A DNA stretch of 64,000 nucleotides from Lithodes maja. Taxonomy: Eukaryota > Arthropoda > Malacostraca > Decapoda > Lithodidae. Below, one piece after another: positions 41,531 to 52,739 of this stretch. Location: NCBI GenBank assembly GCA_037953745.1, contig JBAKBP010006534.1:1-64000 (forward strand), read 5' to 3'. The position numbers and the translations under genes are program-made. Below the pieces are notes generated by a model. It saw only the letters and a list, made by a program, of their open reading frames with translations, had not been told where the DNA came from and made no database searches. How positions within the stretch are numbered: the stretch's first letter is position 1; each line of letters opens with the position of its first letter.

Positions 41531-41570
41531 GCTCAAATCCTGTATACTACAATTAGGTGAGTACACACAA

Positions 41571-42069
41571 ACACACACATACATACACAATCTCCAAAAT
41601 GCAATACAGTATAGCACAATGTAATCCCATGAAAAGAGAGAGAGAGAGAGAGAGCTGGATACGAGTAATGGCAACGCTTTAAATGGCCTCAAACAACGAC
41701 AACATCACCCAGGTCAGACGGTCATTAACCCCCATTCATAGCGCGACCACCATGGAAGGAAAAACTCACAAAAGTTACTTACTCTCATCTTCATAGCCAG
41801 GCAAGGGAGATGCTGTACAATGTAAATAGGTATATACAAATATAGCCTATATACCTATTATTTCATTTCTGTAACTTTTATACAAGAATACCAATAACCC
41901 TTCCAGACATAAAAATGTCTTTTACATTTATTTCAAGTTTCCCTTCTAAATGTGGTTTTCCTTGGTTTCCCGTTTTCTAAAAGGTTTGTTTTGGTAGAAA
42001 TGTGGCAACACCGCACAGGGTGACCTTGACCTCCTTGGAGCTCATTTCAGTTGAGTTTGACTATAGGAC
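41571..42069. other. Spacer with a (GA)n tract
   Basis: (GA)n lies at 41636-41654. The remainder is AT-rich, and I see no gene or repeat in it. Confidence 0.5.
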
Positions 42070-45000
42070 TGTGTATCCAGCTCAGTACCAGTACTTGCAC
42101 TGCTGCGGTCGTTCACGGTGTTGGCGGCGGCGGTAGCAGATGCAACATTTTTACTATTCTGTATTTTTGCTTTATAATCAAACTTCAAATCTTGTCTTCC
42201 CCATGCTTTATCAAGATTACTTTCAAACTCCCTTATTGATTCGGAATCGACTACATACTGGGGCAGTGCGTTCCACTCATTTACCACTCACAAAATGAGT
42301 TCTTTGCCTTCTCAAGCCTATTTCTTTCTTTGTAAATTTTCTTTGAGTGTCCTCTCGTTCTTGTTCCCTCCCGCATCAAGAAGATACCTTCACACACATC
42401 CTCATCATACTTTCCTGACACTATCTTAAAAGTCTCTTATCATAATTATCCCCTCTCTTTCTCCTATATGCCAGTGTCGGAAGCCCCAGTGTCCTCAACC
42501 TCTGCTCATAGCCCGCGTTCTTCAACGTTGGTACTAGCTTGCTAGCTCTCCTCTGCACTTTCTCCACTGCTTCTATATCCTTTACCATATATGGAGCCCA
42601 CACCTGGTTCGCATATTCCAGGTGCGGCCTAACCAGCGCTGTATAGAGATTCCTGAAGATTTCTTCGTCAAGTGACACAAATGTCCTCCTTATCAGCCCT
42701 ACAATTCTATTGAGATGGATGTGTGGGGCCAGGCTACAGGATAGAATAACAAATGTTGAGCTGAGGAGACGTTTAGGTATAAAGAGTATTAGCGAGGTGA
42801 TGCGTACAAGTAGACTGGGATGGTATGGACATGTGGAGAGAATGTATGAAAAAAATTGGGTGAAAAAATGCAGGTCTGTGATTGTGGAGGGAGCTGCACC
42901 AAGGGGTGGACCGAGGAAGACCTGGGATCGGACTATACGCGCCGATCTCAAATCCAAGAACTTGACAAGTGAAGCAGCCCTTAACAGGGTTGCCTGGAAC
43001 GCCGCCATTAGGACAAGAGACTGAAACTGCACTTATGTGTGGAACACTCAGTCTTAAAATGTTATGTATGTATTGGCTTTGTTTATCGTTTCCGCTAAAT
43101 ATTCTGCAAAATTTAACTTATTGTCTATCACTACTCCTATATCCTTTTCTGCATTCACTTCCTTCATCGCTTCATACATACTGTATCCTACCTTGTCTAT
43201 CTTGCTAGTCCCAATCCGCATGTACTTGCATTTTTTTGGATGAAAAGGCATTAACCAATGCTCAGACCATCCCTCCACATCTCCTTGAAGAAAACCCACA
43301 TCTTCCTTACTCCTCACTCTTCTATACAGCTTAGTGTCATCCGCATACAGGTATACCTCACTTCCATTGGTTATAACTTCAGGTAAGTCGTTGATAAATA
43401 TAACGAACAGTAGTGGTCCCAACACAGATCCCTGAGGAACCCCACTTGTAATTTCCCTCCACCCCGAGCCTATTCCATTCACCAGCACCCTCTGTCTCCG
43501 ATCTTTCAGGAAGGCTTCTATCCATTTCACACATTTTTCCCCTATATTTTAGCTTCTAACTTTCTCTATTAACCTTTTATGTGGGACCTTATCGAAGGCC
43601 TTCATAAAATCACAATATACCACGTCTATTACATCACCCATCCTCTAGAATTTGCATCCAATCATCTACCACCTTAATTAGCTGTAGTACTGTCGACCTC
43701 CTTGGCAAAAATCCGAACTGTCTCCCACTGAAAAGTTGGTTTGATTTCATATGCTCCATTATTCCTTCTCTAATTACCGTTTCCATTAGTTTACACACAA
43801 CACTTGTCAAACTGACTGGTCTATAATTTCCTGGGTCATTTCTCTTTCCCTTCTTAAATATAGCTGTTATGTTCGCCTCTCCAGTCCATCGGGATTTGTC
43901 CTGTATTAAACGATACCTCAAATAACATTTTCAATGGCTCTACTAACATCTCACCTCCTTCCTTTATGATTCTTGGGTGTATCCCATCTGGTCCCGGGGA
44001 CTTACTTCTGTTAATTTTTTCTATAGCCCTTCGTATTCTAGCATGGGAAAACTCTATTAGTTCTAGTGCAGGTGCCTGTTTGATGGGAATATTTGGCACT
44101 GCATCATCCGACTCTACTGTTAGTACCCCCCCAAAGTATTTCCCCAGCACCTCTGCTTTCTCCTTATCCGTCTCCGCTCTACTCCCATCATCCAACCCCC
44201 CTACCAGCTCTGGGATCCCTACTCTTCTTGTTAACTTTTCCTGAATGTACTTCCAGAATATTTTGGATTATCCTTGACGTTTCTTGCAATCTCTCTCTCC
44301 CTTTCCTTTACCCCCCTCCTTGTCTCCCACCTTATTTTATTGTTTATCTGTCTACGTTCCAAATCCACTACTTTAGCTTCTATACTAGACCCCCTGTTCT
44401 TTTTTAACACTTAATCTTTCCCACAATTGTTTCTTTCTTCTTATCAAAGTCCACAGCTTTCTTTTCATTGGTAATTCTGGGTTCGTTCTTTTCCTCAATT
44501 TTGTTTTATCCTTATATTCCCTTACTGGTACACATTTGGATATAACATCCTCCAGTTTGACTCTAAACTTCCTCCACATTCCTTCAGCGTCTTCACCGTT
44601 CAAGTATTCCCCCCAGTCAATGTCCAGACACCTTCTCAGCAGCTCATAATCTGTTTTGTCATACATGTATATTTTTTTTATTGCTTCTATCATCCCTCTC
44701 TGTTTTAATATTGCAACTAAAACTTATACAGGCATGTTCACTACGACCTATAGGGCTATCCACATTGACATGTTCCACTATATCCTCCTCATTGCTAAAA
44801 ATTAAATCAAGTACACTCCCCTGCTTCCCATCTCTATATCTTGTCATCTCTGTAATATGTTGCGTTAAAAAACAATCTCTTACTTTCTCTATAAACTTGT
44901 TTTCCAGGCTACACTGTCCCGCTGGAGTAGTACAATTTGCCCAGTTGATCCTTGGCAAATTGAAATCTCCAATCAAAATCTTATATTTGTTCTCTCTATT

Positions 45001-45525
45001 ATCTATTTCCTCCATTGCTTTCAGTACGTTATCATCCTCTTCCCTACTATTATTTGGGCTTCTATATATAGAGGCAATTAGAATTGACCCTCTTGTACAG
45101 TTTACTTCAATACACAAATACTCACAATACTGCTGTCTCATATCCACCTCATTTACCTTGAGCTCTTTTCTTACATAAATAAACAGTCCTCTTCCAACCT
45201 CTGCTCTAATAGTATTCCTCTCGTACAACTCAAAACCCTCCAAACTATACTCCATCAGTTCCCTTTCAATACTAGCATTTTTTGGTCTTACTTCTTGTAA
45301 GGCTATGACATCAGGTTTTTCCTCTTCATCCTGCAACCTACATATCAGCTCTCTTTTCTTGTCCTGGGTAAACACATCAACATTACTAAACATAATCCTT
45401 AATCTTTCTACCATTCCTTTAGCAGCTACATCTTCCCGCTCCTCCTGTCTGTGCCCTACTCCCCCCCTCACACTACTGGTACTGGGTCTGCAGCTTCTTC
45501 TGTCTCTCCCCGAAACATAAATCAT
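42042..45525 (-). pseudogene. LINE-C ORF2 endonuclease-RT, multiply frameshifted
   Basis: Starting from the 5' side (high coordinates), the pieces are 45525-44659 (endonuclease with NVDVFTQDKK, ALQEVRPK, GDFNLPRINW, GRSEHACISF), 44693-44385, 44195-43854, 43921-43634 (NYRPVSLTSVVCKL), 43530-43054 (SGVPQGSVLGPLLF, YADDTKLYRR), then after the inserted fragment 42712-42421 and 42287-42042 (VVNEWNALPQYVVDSE). At least five frame changes are needed. LINE-D at 46474-49659 gives the same protein in nearly one frame. Confidence 0.85.
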
Positions 45526-45535
45526 CTATAAATAC
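42070..45535 (-). mobile_element. LINE-C, 5'-truncated copy of the LINE-D family, antisense
   Basis: Its 3' end (plus-strand CTGTGTATCCAGCTCAGTACC at 42066) matches LINE-D at 46480. ORF2 runs antisense to about 45525 and no ORF1 follows, so it is 5'-truncated. Roughly 95% identity to LINE-D by eye. Many frameshifts and an inserted LINE fragment (42713-43070) make it inactive. Confidence 0.87.
42713..43070 (+). mobile_element. RTE-like LINE fragment inserted in LINE-C
   Basis: Absent from the otherwise matching LINE-D sequence (junction equivalent near 47119). It is flanked by TATTG at 42708-42712 and 43071-43075. The plus strand encodes a LINE C-terminus (RITNVELRRRLG, RLGWYGHVERMYEKNWVKK, GAAPRGGPRKTWDR) and ends in GTTATGTATG. 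It is 5'-truncated. Confidence 0.82.
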
Positions 45536-45570
45536 TTATAATATAATAAATTCTTATAAATCTATAATAC

Positions 45571-45591
45571 TAGGTTAGGTTAGGTTAGGTT
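45571..45591. repeat. Short interstitial (TTAGG)4 tract
   Basis: Four uninterrupted TTAGG units, followed by degenerate TTTGG and TTAGGG. TTAGG is the usual arthropod telomere repeat. The tract lies about 45 bp from the 5'-truncated end of LINE-C. The rest of 45592-46000 shows no recognisable feature. Confidence 0.85.
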
Positions 45592-46026
45592 GTTTGGTTA
45601 GGGTAATGTATTTTTGTATCCAGAGGCAGTCAAAATAGACGGGAACATGATGGTGAGCGTCCGCGTAGTGTAAACAAGACGGGCAGTACACCCGGTAACT
45701 ACATTCTTGCCGTACTATATATATTTATAGTAGTGCTATATCCAGGCCCAGCACAGACTGGCAAACAAGATAAAATAGACATACCTGTCCGAGAACCAAA
45801 GCTCTTTCTTTTAGTCATTATTATTAAATAACGGTATACAAAGTTAAAATTATTTACACTTATTAATTCTTTGCAAGTACAGTAATACAATGGCTAAAAC
45901 AATGTAATATAATTTTAATTTTCCTGTATTCCTTCTCATACTGTATTCATTACAGTCTTAACACAAAAATTCCCCCAGTCTGACACCCTGACTGACCTGT
46001 ACTGTATGTTATGTTGGTGCCTTCAG

Positions 46027-46172
46027 GAGCTCCACGCCCACCTGACTGGTTCTCTGAGTGATGCTACGGTACTGAGACTATTGGAGGCTAAGAGGAAAGA
46101 ACCAGGGGACCACCAGTTACCTCACTCTGCTGAAGTTACCATCACGCAGGGACATAACCGCACACTTAAACA
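46027..46172 (+). CDS. ADAL: Putative ADAL (N6-methyl-AMP deaminase-like) internal exon
   Basis: The frame reads ELHAHLTGSLSDATVLRLLE, closely matching the ELHAHLxGS motif at the N-terminus of adenosine deaminase-like proteins. The two histidines of HAH bind the catalytic zinc. HNRTLKQ later fits the RTL-containing segment that follows in the family. A plausible splice acceptor, GTTGGTGCCTTCAG, ends at 46026. The donor is uncertain: GTTGAG at 46173 is one candidate. No first exon or later exons were recognised here, as expected if introns are filled by mobile elements. This is the only host protein-coding candidate in the window. Family assignment rests on a short segment. Confidence 0.62.
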
Positions 46173-46200
46173 GTTGAGTTTGGGTATTTATTTATTTTAA

Positions 46201-46417
46201 CCCTCTCACGTCCTGACGCAATTTTTGAGCCTATTAGGGATACTTTAAAGCCTTTGTTAACGTCAGGGGTATTTATAAACCTTTAGTTTATTTACTTCAA
46301 CCTCTGCAGTTTTCTTTGAGTTAGCTGTGGGCAGAAAACTAATTTTGGAGAGGTAATTATAAGAGTGAGAGTAATCTATTTCTTATTGCTAATCTGCGTC
46401 ATAAGGATGTGAGAGGG
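46201..46417. mobile_element. TTAA-flanked MITE, single-unit relative of the satellite MITE
   Basis: TTAA lies at 46197-46200 and 46418-46421. Ends are CCCTCTCACGTCCTGACGC and, in reverse complement, CCCTCTCACATCCTTATGACG. It contains one copy of the 105-bp core (GAGCCTATTAGGGATAC...GAGTTAGCTGTG) and the same right arm that closes the 9533-12807 element. It stands about 25 bp after the ADAL-like exon, so it would lie in that gene's intron. Confidence 0.88.
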
Positions 46418-46473
46418 TTAAGAAACAACTCTTCTTACAGTTTCTTACAGTAGATCCTCTGGAAAAAGGCAAA

Positions 46474-49400
46474 CTATGCCTGTGTATCCAGCTCAGTACC
46501 AGTACTTGCACTGCTGCGGTCGTTCACGGTGTTGGCGGCGGCGGTAGCAGACGCAACATTTTTACTATTCTGTATTTTTGTTTTATAATCAAACTTCAAA
46601 TCTTGTCTTCCCCATGCTTTATCAAGATTACTTTCAAACTCCCTTATTGATTCGGAATCGACTACATACTGGGGCAGTGCGTTCCACTCATTTACCACTC
46701 TATCACAAAATGAGTTCTTTGCCTTCTCAAGCCTATTTCTTTCTTTGTAAATTTTCTTAGTGTCCTCTCGTTCTTGTTCCCTCCCGCATCAAGAAGATAC
46801 CTTCACACACATCCTCATCGTACTTTCCTGACACTATCTTAAAAGTCTCTATCATATCCCCTCTCTTTCTCCTATATGCCAGTGTCGGAAGCCCCAGTGT
46901 CCTCAACCTCTGCTCATAGCCTGCGTTCTTCAACGTTGGTACCAGCTTGCTAGCTCTCATCTGCACTTTCTCCACTGCTTCTATATCCTTTACCATATAT
47001 GGAGCCCACACCTGGTTTGCATATTCCAGGTGCGGCCTAACCAGCGCTGTATATAGATTCCTGAAGATTTCTTCGTCAAGTGACACAAATGTCCTCCTTA
47101 TCAGCCCTACAATTCTATTGGCTTTGTTTATCTTTTCCGCTAAATGTTCTGAGAAATTTAACTTATTGTCTATCACTACTCCTATATCCTTTTCTGCACT
47201 CACTTCCTCCATCGCTTCATACATACTGTATCCTACCTTGTCTATCTTGCTGGTCCCAATCCGCATGTACTTGCATTTTTTTGGATGAAAAGGCATTAAC
47301 CAATGCTCAGACCATCCCTTCATGCCCTCCACATCTCCTTGAAGCAAACCCATATCTTCCTTACACCTCACTCTTCTATACAGTTTAGTGTCATCCGCAT
47401 ACAGGTATACCTCACTTCCATTAGTTATAACTTCAGGCAAGTCGTTAATAAATATAACGAACAGCAGTGGTCCCAACACAGATCCCTGAGGTACCCCACT
47501 TGTAATTTCCCTCCACCCCGAGCCTATTCCATTCACCAGTACCCTCTGTCTCCGATCTTTCAGGAAGGCTTCTATCCATTTCACACATTTCTCCCCTATA
47601 TTATAGCTTCTAACTTTCTCTATTAACCTTTTATGTGGGACCTTATCGAAGGCCTTCATAAAATCGCAATATACCACGTCTATTACATCACCATCTTCTA
47701 GAATTTGCATCCAATCATCTACCACCTTAATTAGCTGTAGTACCGTCGACCTCCCCGGCAAGAATCCGAACTGTCTCCCACTGAAAAGTTGATTTGACTT
47801 CATATGATCCATTATTCCTTCTCTAATTACCGTTTCCATTAGTTTACACACAACACTTGTCAAACTGACTGGTCTATAATTCCCTGGGTCATTTCTCTTT
47901 CCCTTCTTAAATATAGCTGTTATGTTCGCCTCTCTCCAGTCCATCGGGATTTGTCCTGTATTAAACGATACCTCAAATAACATTTTCAATGGCTCTACTA
48001 ACATCTCCCCACCTTCCTTTATGATTCTTGGGTGTATCCCATCCGGTCCCGGTGACTTACTTCTGTTCATTTTTTCTATAGCCCTTCTTATTCTAGCATG
48101 GGAAAACTCTACTAGTTCTAGTGCCGGCGCCTGTTTGATGGGAATAGTAGGCACTGCATCCTCCGACTCCACTGTTAGTACCCCCCCAAAGTATTTCCCC
48201 AGCACCTCTGCTTTCTCCTTATCAGTCTCCGCTCTACTCCCATCATTCAACCCCCCCACCAGCTCTGGGATCCCTACTCTTCTTGTTAACTTTTCCTGAA
48301 TGTACTTCCAGAATATTTTTGGATTATCCTTCACATTTCTAGCTATCTCTCTCTCCCTCTCCTTCACCCCCTCCTTGTTTCCCACCTTATTTTATTGTTT
48401 ATTTGTCTGCGTTCCAGATCCACTTCCTTAGCCTCCATACTAGACCCCCTGTTCTTTTTTAACAATTTTAATCTTTCCCACAATCGTTTCTTTCTTCTAA
48501 TCAATATCCAAAGCTTTCTTTTCATTGGCAATTCTGGGTTAGTTCTTTTCCTCAATTTTGTTTTATCCTTATATTCCCTTACTGGTACACTTTTGGATAC
48601 AGCATTCTCCAGTTTGACTCTAATTTTCCTCCACATTCCTTCAGCGTCTTCACCGTTCAAATATTCCCCCCAGTCAATGTCCAAACACCGTCTCAGCAGC
48701 TCATAATCTGCTCTATCATACATGTATATTTTTCTATTGCTTCTATTATCCCTCTCCGGTTTAATGTTACAACTAAAGCTTATACAGGCATGGTCACTAC
48801 GACCTATAGGGCTATCCACATTAACATGTTCCACTATATCCTCTTCATTGCTAAAAATCAAATCAAGTACACTCCCCTGCGTCCCATCTCTATATCTTGT
48901 CATCTCTACAATATGTTGCGTTAAAAAACAATCTCTCACTTTCTCTATAAACTTATTTTCCAGGCTACCCTGTCCCGCTGGAGTAGTACAATTTGCCCAG
49001 TTGATCCTTGGCAAATTGAAATCTCCAATCAAAATTTTATATTTGTTCTCTCTATTATCTATCTCCTCCATTGCTTTCAGTAGGTTATCATCCTCTCCCC
49101 TGCTATTATTGGGGCTTCTATATATAGAGGCAATTAGAATTGATCCTCTTACACATTTTACTTCAATACACAAATACTCACAATACTGCTGTCTCATATC
49201 CACCTCATTAACCTTGAGCTCTTTTCTTACATAAATAAACAGTCCTCTTCCAACCTCTGCTCTAATAGCATTTCTCTCATATAACTCAAAACCCTCCAAA
49301 CTATATTCCACCAGTTCCCTTTCAATTCTAACATTTTTTGGTCTTACTTCCTGTAGGGCTATGACATCAGGTTTTTCCTCTTCATCCTGCAACCTACATA

Positions 49401-49659
49401 TCAGTTCTCTTTTCTTGTCCTGAGTAAACACATCCACATTACTAAACATAATCCTTAATCCATCTACCATTCCTTCAGCAATTACACCATCCCGCTCCTC
49501 CAGTCCGTACCCTACTCCCCAATTAGCACTACTGGGTCTGCCTCTTTGTCTCCTGTCTCTCCCTGTGACACCTCCACCCCGTTCTCCTCCTCCGTCACAA
49601 CTCTCATCACATTCTCTCCCCTCCCTGATCTCCCCCTCCTTTCTACTCTTATAAACCAC
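46474..49659 (-). pseudogene. LINE-D ORF2 endonuclease-RT, two frameshifts
   Basis: The first frame (49659-48364) carries the endonuclease: FSNVDVFTQDKK, ALQEVRPK, GDFNLPRINW, GRSDHACISF. A deletion of one C in a C-run near 48366-48370 (five C against six in LINE-C) moves to the frame 48385-46757. That frame contains the RT: NYRPVSLTSVVCKL, CDFMKAFDKVPHKRL, SGVPQGSVLGPLLF, YADDTKLYRR. A 2-bp deletion near 46755 shifts to the last frame (46698-46474, VVNEWNALPQYVVDSE). The start is inside ORF1: the codon aligned with LINE-B's ATG is GTG here. Confidence 0.85.
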
Positions 49660-50800
49660 TTCCTCACTTTTCCGTCCCTCACTCTCCAGTAAAAATTTCT
49701 CTTATCCTCCTCATCCAACTTTCCATTATTTTCATCAGCCTTTTCTTGTAATTCCTTAATTTTTTTCCTTTGTTCTATACTCAAATCCTTCTTTAGTCTT
49801 ATGTGTTTCAATTTATCATTTGTATTTAGCCTCCAACTAAAATTTGTCACAGTCTCCGCCACTACCCTAGTTTTAAACTGTACCCTTATAGGTCTCATCT
49901 CTCCCCTTTTATATCTACCTATCCTACTGATCTCCTCCACCTGCCCTTCCCATCCATATTCGTCCTCATCCACACCTTTCAAGACCTCCTTTACTGTCTC
50001 CATATCCCTCACTTTTCTCACTCCATTATCATTCATATGAGTCTCTATATCTCCATACAAGATTACACCCCTATCCCTGTCCTCCCTCACGACACTCTCC
50101 TTGTTCTTCATGACCCCTACAACTGCACTCTCAAAACTTTTTTTGGTCATATTCATTTCCTCCTTTTGCTCTTTCATAATATCCTCCAAATCCTTGACTT
50201 TTTGTTTACCTACCACCGTCCATGCAGTCGACTCCTTTACTTCCGTGAAACGTCCTTCGTATTCCTTCAGCTGCTCCTTCAATGCCATATTCTCTGCTCC
50301 CAGTTCATCTACCCTTTTCAATACTATCTCTAGGCTCTCATTAACTGCCAGAAAAGGCCTGCATTCACTTCCTTCGCTAGGCCTATTCCCTTCCCCATCT
50401 ATCACACCACACATTACACACAGTGCCTTAACTTTCTCACCAATATCCCCCTTCCATTTCTCCGTATCACTCATCCACTTTTCCAAATCCTTCACAACAA
50501 TACTAACCTCTTCTAACTTCTTATCTGTGCTCTTAAATCCCCGAAAACGTTGTAACCTTCCTTCCGCCTCCGTCATACCCGAAATTCCCTCTGCCATGTT
50601 TGTTTGCAAACTCACCAACTCACAACCCTACCGCTGTCCCGTCACTACACTCTCTTATTACACTATATATCACCCCTCCACCACACCAATATATCCTCCA
50701 AACCTTCACTAAATCCTTCCTCTTCTTGTTAGCCCCGTATGCACTCGATATCCTTGAATTAATTGACTATTCCCATAACATATGCCGGAGCCTCAAACTT
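46482..50800 (-). mobile_element. LINE-D, near full-length, antisense
   Basis: Reading antisense: 5' UTR about 50800-50598, ORF1 50597-49512, ORF2 49659-46474 with two small frameshifts, and a very short 3' end. The 3' boundary is defined by shared sequence with LINE-C. It is distantly related to LINE-B, with which it shares architecture, the ORF1 start context and the ORF1/ORF2 overlap. Confidence 0.85.
49512..50597 (-). CDS. LINE-D ORF1 nucleic-acid-binding protein
   Basis: This 361-residue protein starts at ATG 50597 in the context AAACAAACATGGC, the same context as LINE-B ORF1. An N-terminal helical part with KALCVMCG precedes a coiled coil (about 95-175). Next comes an RRM-like domain (GVILYGDIETHM, ISRIGRYKRGEMRPIRVQF) and a C-terminal domain (KHIRLKKDLSIEQRKKIKEL, FYWRVRDGKVRKWFIRV). 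The organisation is that of L1-type ORF1 proteins, which bind element RNA. The frame is intact; its last 148 bp overlap ORF2. Confidence 0.77.
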   Translation of the reverse strand: MAEGISGMTEAEGRLQRFRGFKSTDKKLEEVSIVVKDLEKWMSDTEKWKGDIGEKVKALCVMCGVIDGEGNRPSEGSECRPFLAVNESLEIVLKRVDELGAENMALKEQLKEYEGRFTEVKESTAWTVVGKQKVKDLEDIMKEQKEEMNMTKKSFESAVVGVMKNKESVVREDRDRGVILYGDIETHMNDNGVRKVRDMETVKEVLKGVDEDEYGWEGQVEEISRIGRYKRGEMRPIRVQFKTRVVAETVTNFSWRLNTNDKLKHIRLKKDLSIEQRKKIKELQEKADENNGKLDEEDKRNFYWRVRDGKVRKWFIRVERRGRSGRGENVMRVVTEEENGVEVSQGETGDKEADPVVLIGE

Positions 50801-50838
50801 GCGTCCGCCTTCCGCCATGGTGCGCCGCCAAGTCTTAA

Positions 50839-51048
50839 CCCCTTCTGTACCCGCTACGTCTTTTTAATTATATCCTGGCTATTAGACAACTTTATTTAGT
50901 TTAAGGGCCTCCAGCAATTACAAGGCTTCGAACTACCTCACTTAACCCTTTTTACTAACTCAGATCCTTCATAAACTGCACAAAATTATATAAATAATAT
51001 ATAAAAAAAATAAAAAAAAATATAAAATCTTCATTGGTACAGAAGGGG
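50839..51048. mobile_element. TTAA-type MITE, right TTAA altered
   Basis: TTAA precedes at 50835-50838; the other side is TTAT (51049-51052). Ends are CCCCTTCTGTACCCGC and, in reverse complement, CCCCTTCTGTACCAATG. It is AT-rich and non-coding. The 2A-LINE fragment begins directly at the right edge, which may explain the lost A. Confidence 0.7.
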
Positions 51049-51052
51049 TTAT

Positions 51053-51555
51053 CCTCCCTGGGGCACGAGATCCTGAGAGTGGCTTCGGTCGCCCGGGCAA
51101 GTACCACATACAGTATCTCTACACAACACACACAATACCACATTTATTTTCCACACAGAGAAATGCTCCTCTGGCGATTATTTCTCAAGGACTCCTTCTA
51201 GCCAGTGACATAGAGAGCAACCCTGGACCCACTTACACATACAGTACAGTACATATGTCTGACATGCTCTAAACAATCACTTCGAGCCGACAGACGAAGG
51301 TTTCAGTTTTCTGCATTTCCTGCAGGAATTGGACCCACTTCACATGCACAACATTTGCCTCCATGGATGGGAGGTCCACTTGGACCTGCTCCTCACATTC
51401 TCTACACCCTTCCCCAAACCCCATCCCCTCCACACCTACTTCTTCCAACCCATCCCTTTCCCTCTTCCCCAATCCACCCCATCCTAACCAACCCAACTCC
51501 CCACCACCTTTACCTCATTCTCCACTCCCACCACCACATCCTTCACCTTACCTTA
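51053..51555 (+). mobile_element. 2A-LINE fragment (5' region only)
   Basis: From CCTCCCTGGGGCACGAG it follows the 5' region of the 2A-LINE: GAGTGGCTTCGGTC at 51073, the 2A motif S-D-I-E-S-N-P-G-P at 51204-51230, part of the PHD-like finger and the Pro-rich linker, with frameshifts. The endonuclease and RT are missing, so it is truncated at the 3' side, which is unusual for a LINE copy. Confidence 0.8.
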
Positions 51556-51985
51556 GGTTGTATTCGCCACTCTTCTAGTGGCACCGAGGAGTGTGCCGCC
51601 CCTCGTTCTGGGTGGTTCATCAGACTGTTCGAAGGGGCAGCACACTCGCCTGCGAAGATGGGCTCGTCTGGCACGTTTTGCAGTTCGACATAGAGAGCTC
51701 TCTTGAAGTTGTCTTAACGAGACGCCCCTCTTGTCTCTTACTCGCCGTGGGAGTTTATTGGAGAGACGTGGGCCTCTGTGTGATAACCAACCCTCTCTCA
51801 GAGAGCCCATAGCACCCTGGTTTTTCATCCGGGGTATATCACTGCGATTTTCCATGTGTATATTATTTGGTAACATTCTCTTTTACGCTCCGAGTACAGT
51901 TTCATTGTTCTTAAACGCTCCCAATAGTGTAGCTGTTTTACCGAGTTTATATGCGAGGTGAAATTCCTTTGTACACTCTTAATAA
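51556..51985. other. Unidentified segment
   Basis: This stretch is more GC-rich than its surroundings up to 51810 and holds an antisense reading frame (51876-51553) rich in Arg with no motif I recognise. No terminal repeats are evident. It could be part of another element. Confidence 0.4.
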
Positions 51986-51989
51986 TTTA

Positions 51990-52160
51990 TTTTGCATGCT
52001 TTGTATGGGGATGTTAATACGTTACAGTATTCAAGCTGCTAGAGATTTGAAGAGCATTATCATTGGCAATTCACCGCGTGTCTTAAATGTACGCAGAATC
52101 CGACCTGTTAGACGTTTTGCAGCTACAACTTTGACCTGGTTATGCTCTTTGAATCCCATA
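51990..52160 (-). pseudogene. LINE-E fragment, RT thumb region
   Basis: Antisense reading gives SENMGFKEH, then AAKRLTGRILRTFKTR and MLFKSL. This is the segment that follows DLGV in Jockey-like LINE RTs. It continues the antisense LINE fragment at 52740-52988, whose last readable block is VKDLGVY; a 570-bp insertion separates the two. Confidence 0.65.
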
Positions 52161-52166
52161 TTTTCA

Positions 52167-52739
52167 GACACTAACACCCCCCAGGGGGTGGAGGAAAAAA
52201 AGAATATGCCTCACGTATCCTACTGCGTGTCGTACAAGGCGACTAAAAGGGGGGATGGCGATAGACTTGTGGACCAACAGCCATTGCTATGCAATGAAGT
52301 CTTTTATCTTAGCACTGTCTTGGTATGGCACTGCCGAGGCTGGTGAGGTGCGGATAGGTGCCACAGGGGACCGAGTCTTACCACACCTGTGTCGGCAACA
52401 GTGTTTGCATGTTGGAGCAGTGTTGGGGCAGGACTTTATTGTTCTATACTGTAGTCCAATTGCCTAATATACAGTAAAGTCTTGTTATGATGATGTCTTT
52501 TTGTAACACTGTTAAAGCTGGTGTGGTTGCAAATACTGCAGGTGCAAGTGCTGCAGGGGGACTCTGTTGAGTCTTGCTGAGGCACGGTTAGCACTATATC
52601 AACATCAGCCACAGTGATCACTTGGTGGGGCAGTGCTTTGGCGGGACTTTATTGTACTACAATACACTCCAACTACTGAAAGGCAACCCTGTCTGAGCCG
52701 TTACAATGCATGTAATGGAAAAATTACGTTAAACCATTG
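52167..52739 (+). mobile_element. SINE-like insertion in LINE-E
   Basis: It interrupts the LINE-E reading between DLGVY and SENMGFK. It begins with a CCCCCCAGGGGG hairpin followed by ACGTATCC and GTCGTACAAGGCGACTAAA, a block repeated with small changes at 62838-62900. It ends in TGCATGTATGTATAT. No protein-coding frame is supported. The target duplication could not be resolved. Confidence 0.55.

Larger units (their letters stand above)
35107..41570 (+). mobile_element. LINE-B, coiled-coil ORF1 type, interrupted by piggyBac derivative
   Basis: The 5' UTR is about 35107-35528, ORF1 35529-36608, ORF2 36443-38141 continued at 40148-41530, and the 3' end CTACAATTAGGTGAGTACAC followed by (AC)n. 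It is distantly related to the antisense LINE-D (46482-50800): both have an ORF1 with coiled coil then an RRM-like domain, and an overlapping ORF2. The two lesions seen are the transposon insertion and one frameshift. Confidence 0.82.
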
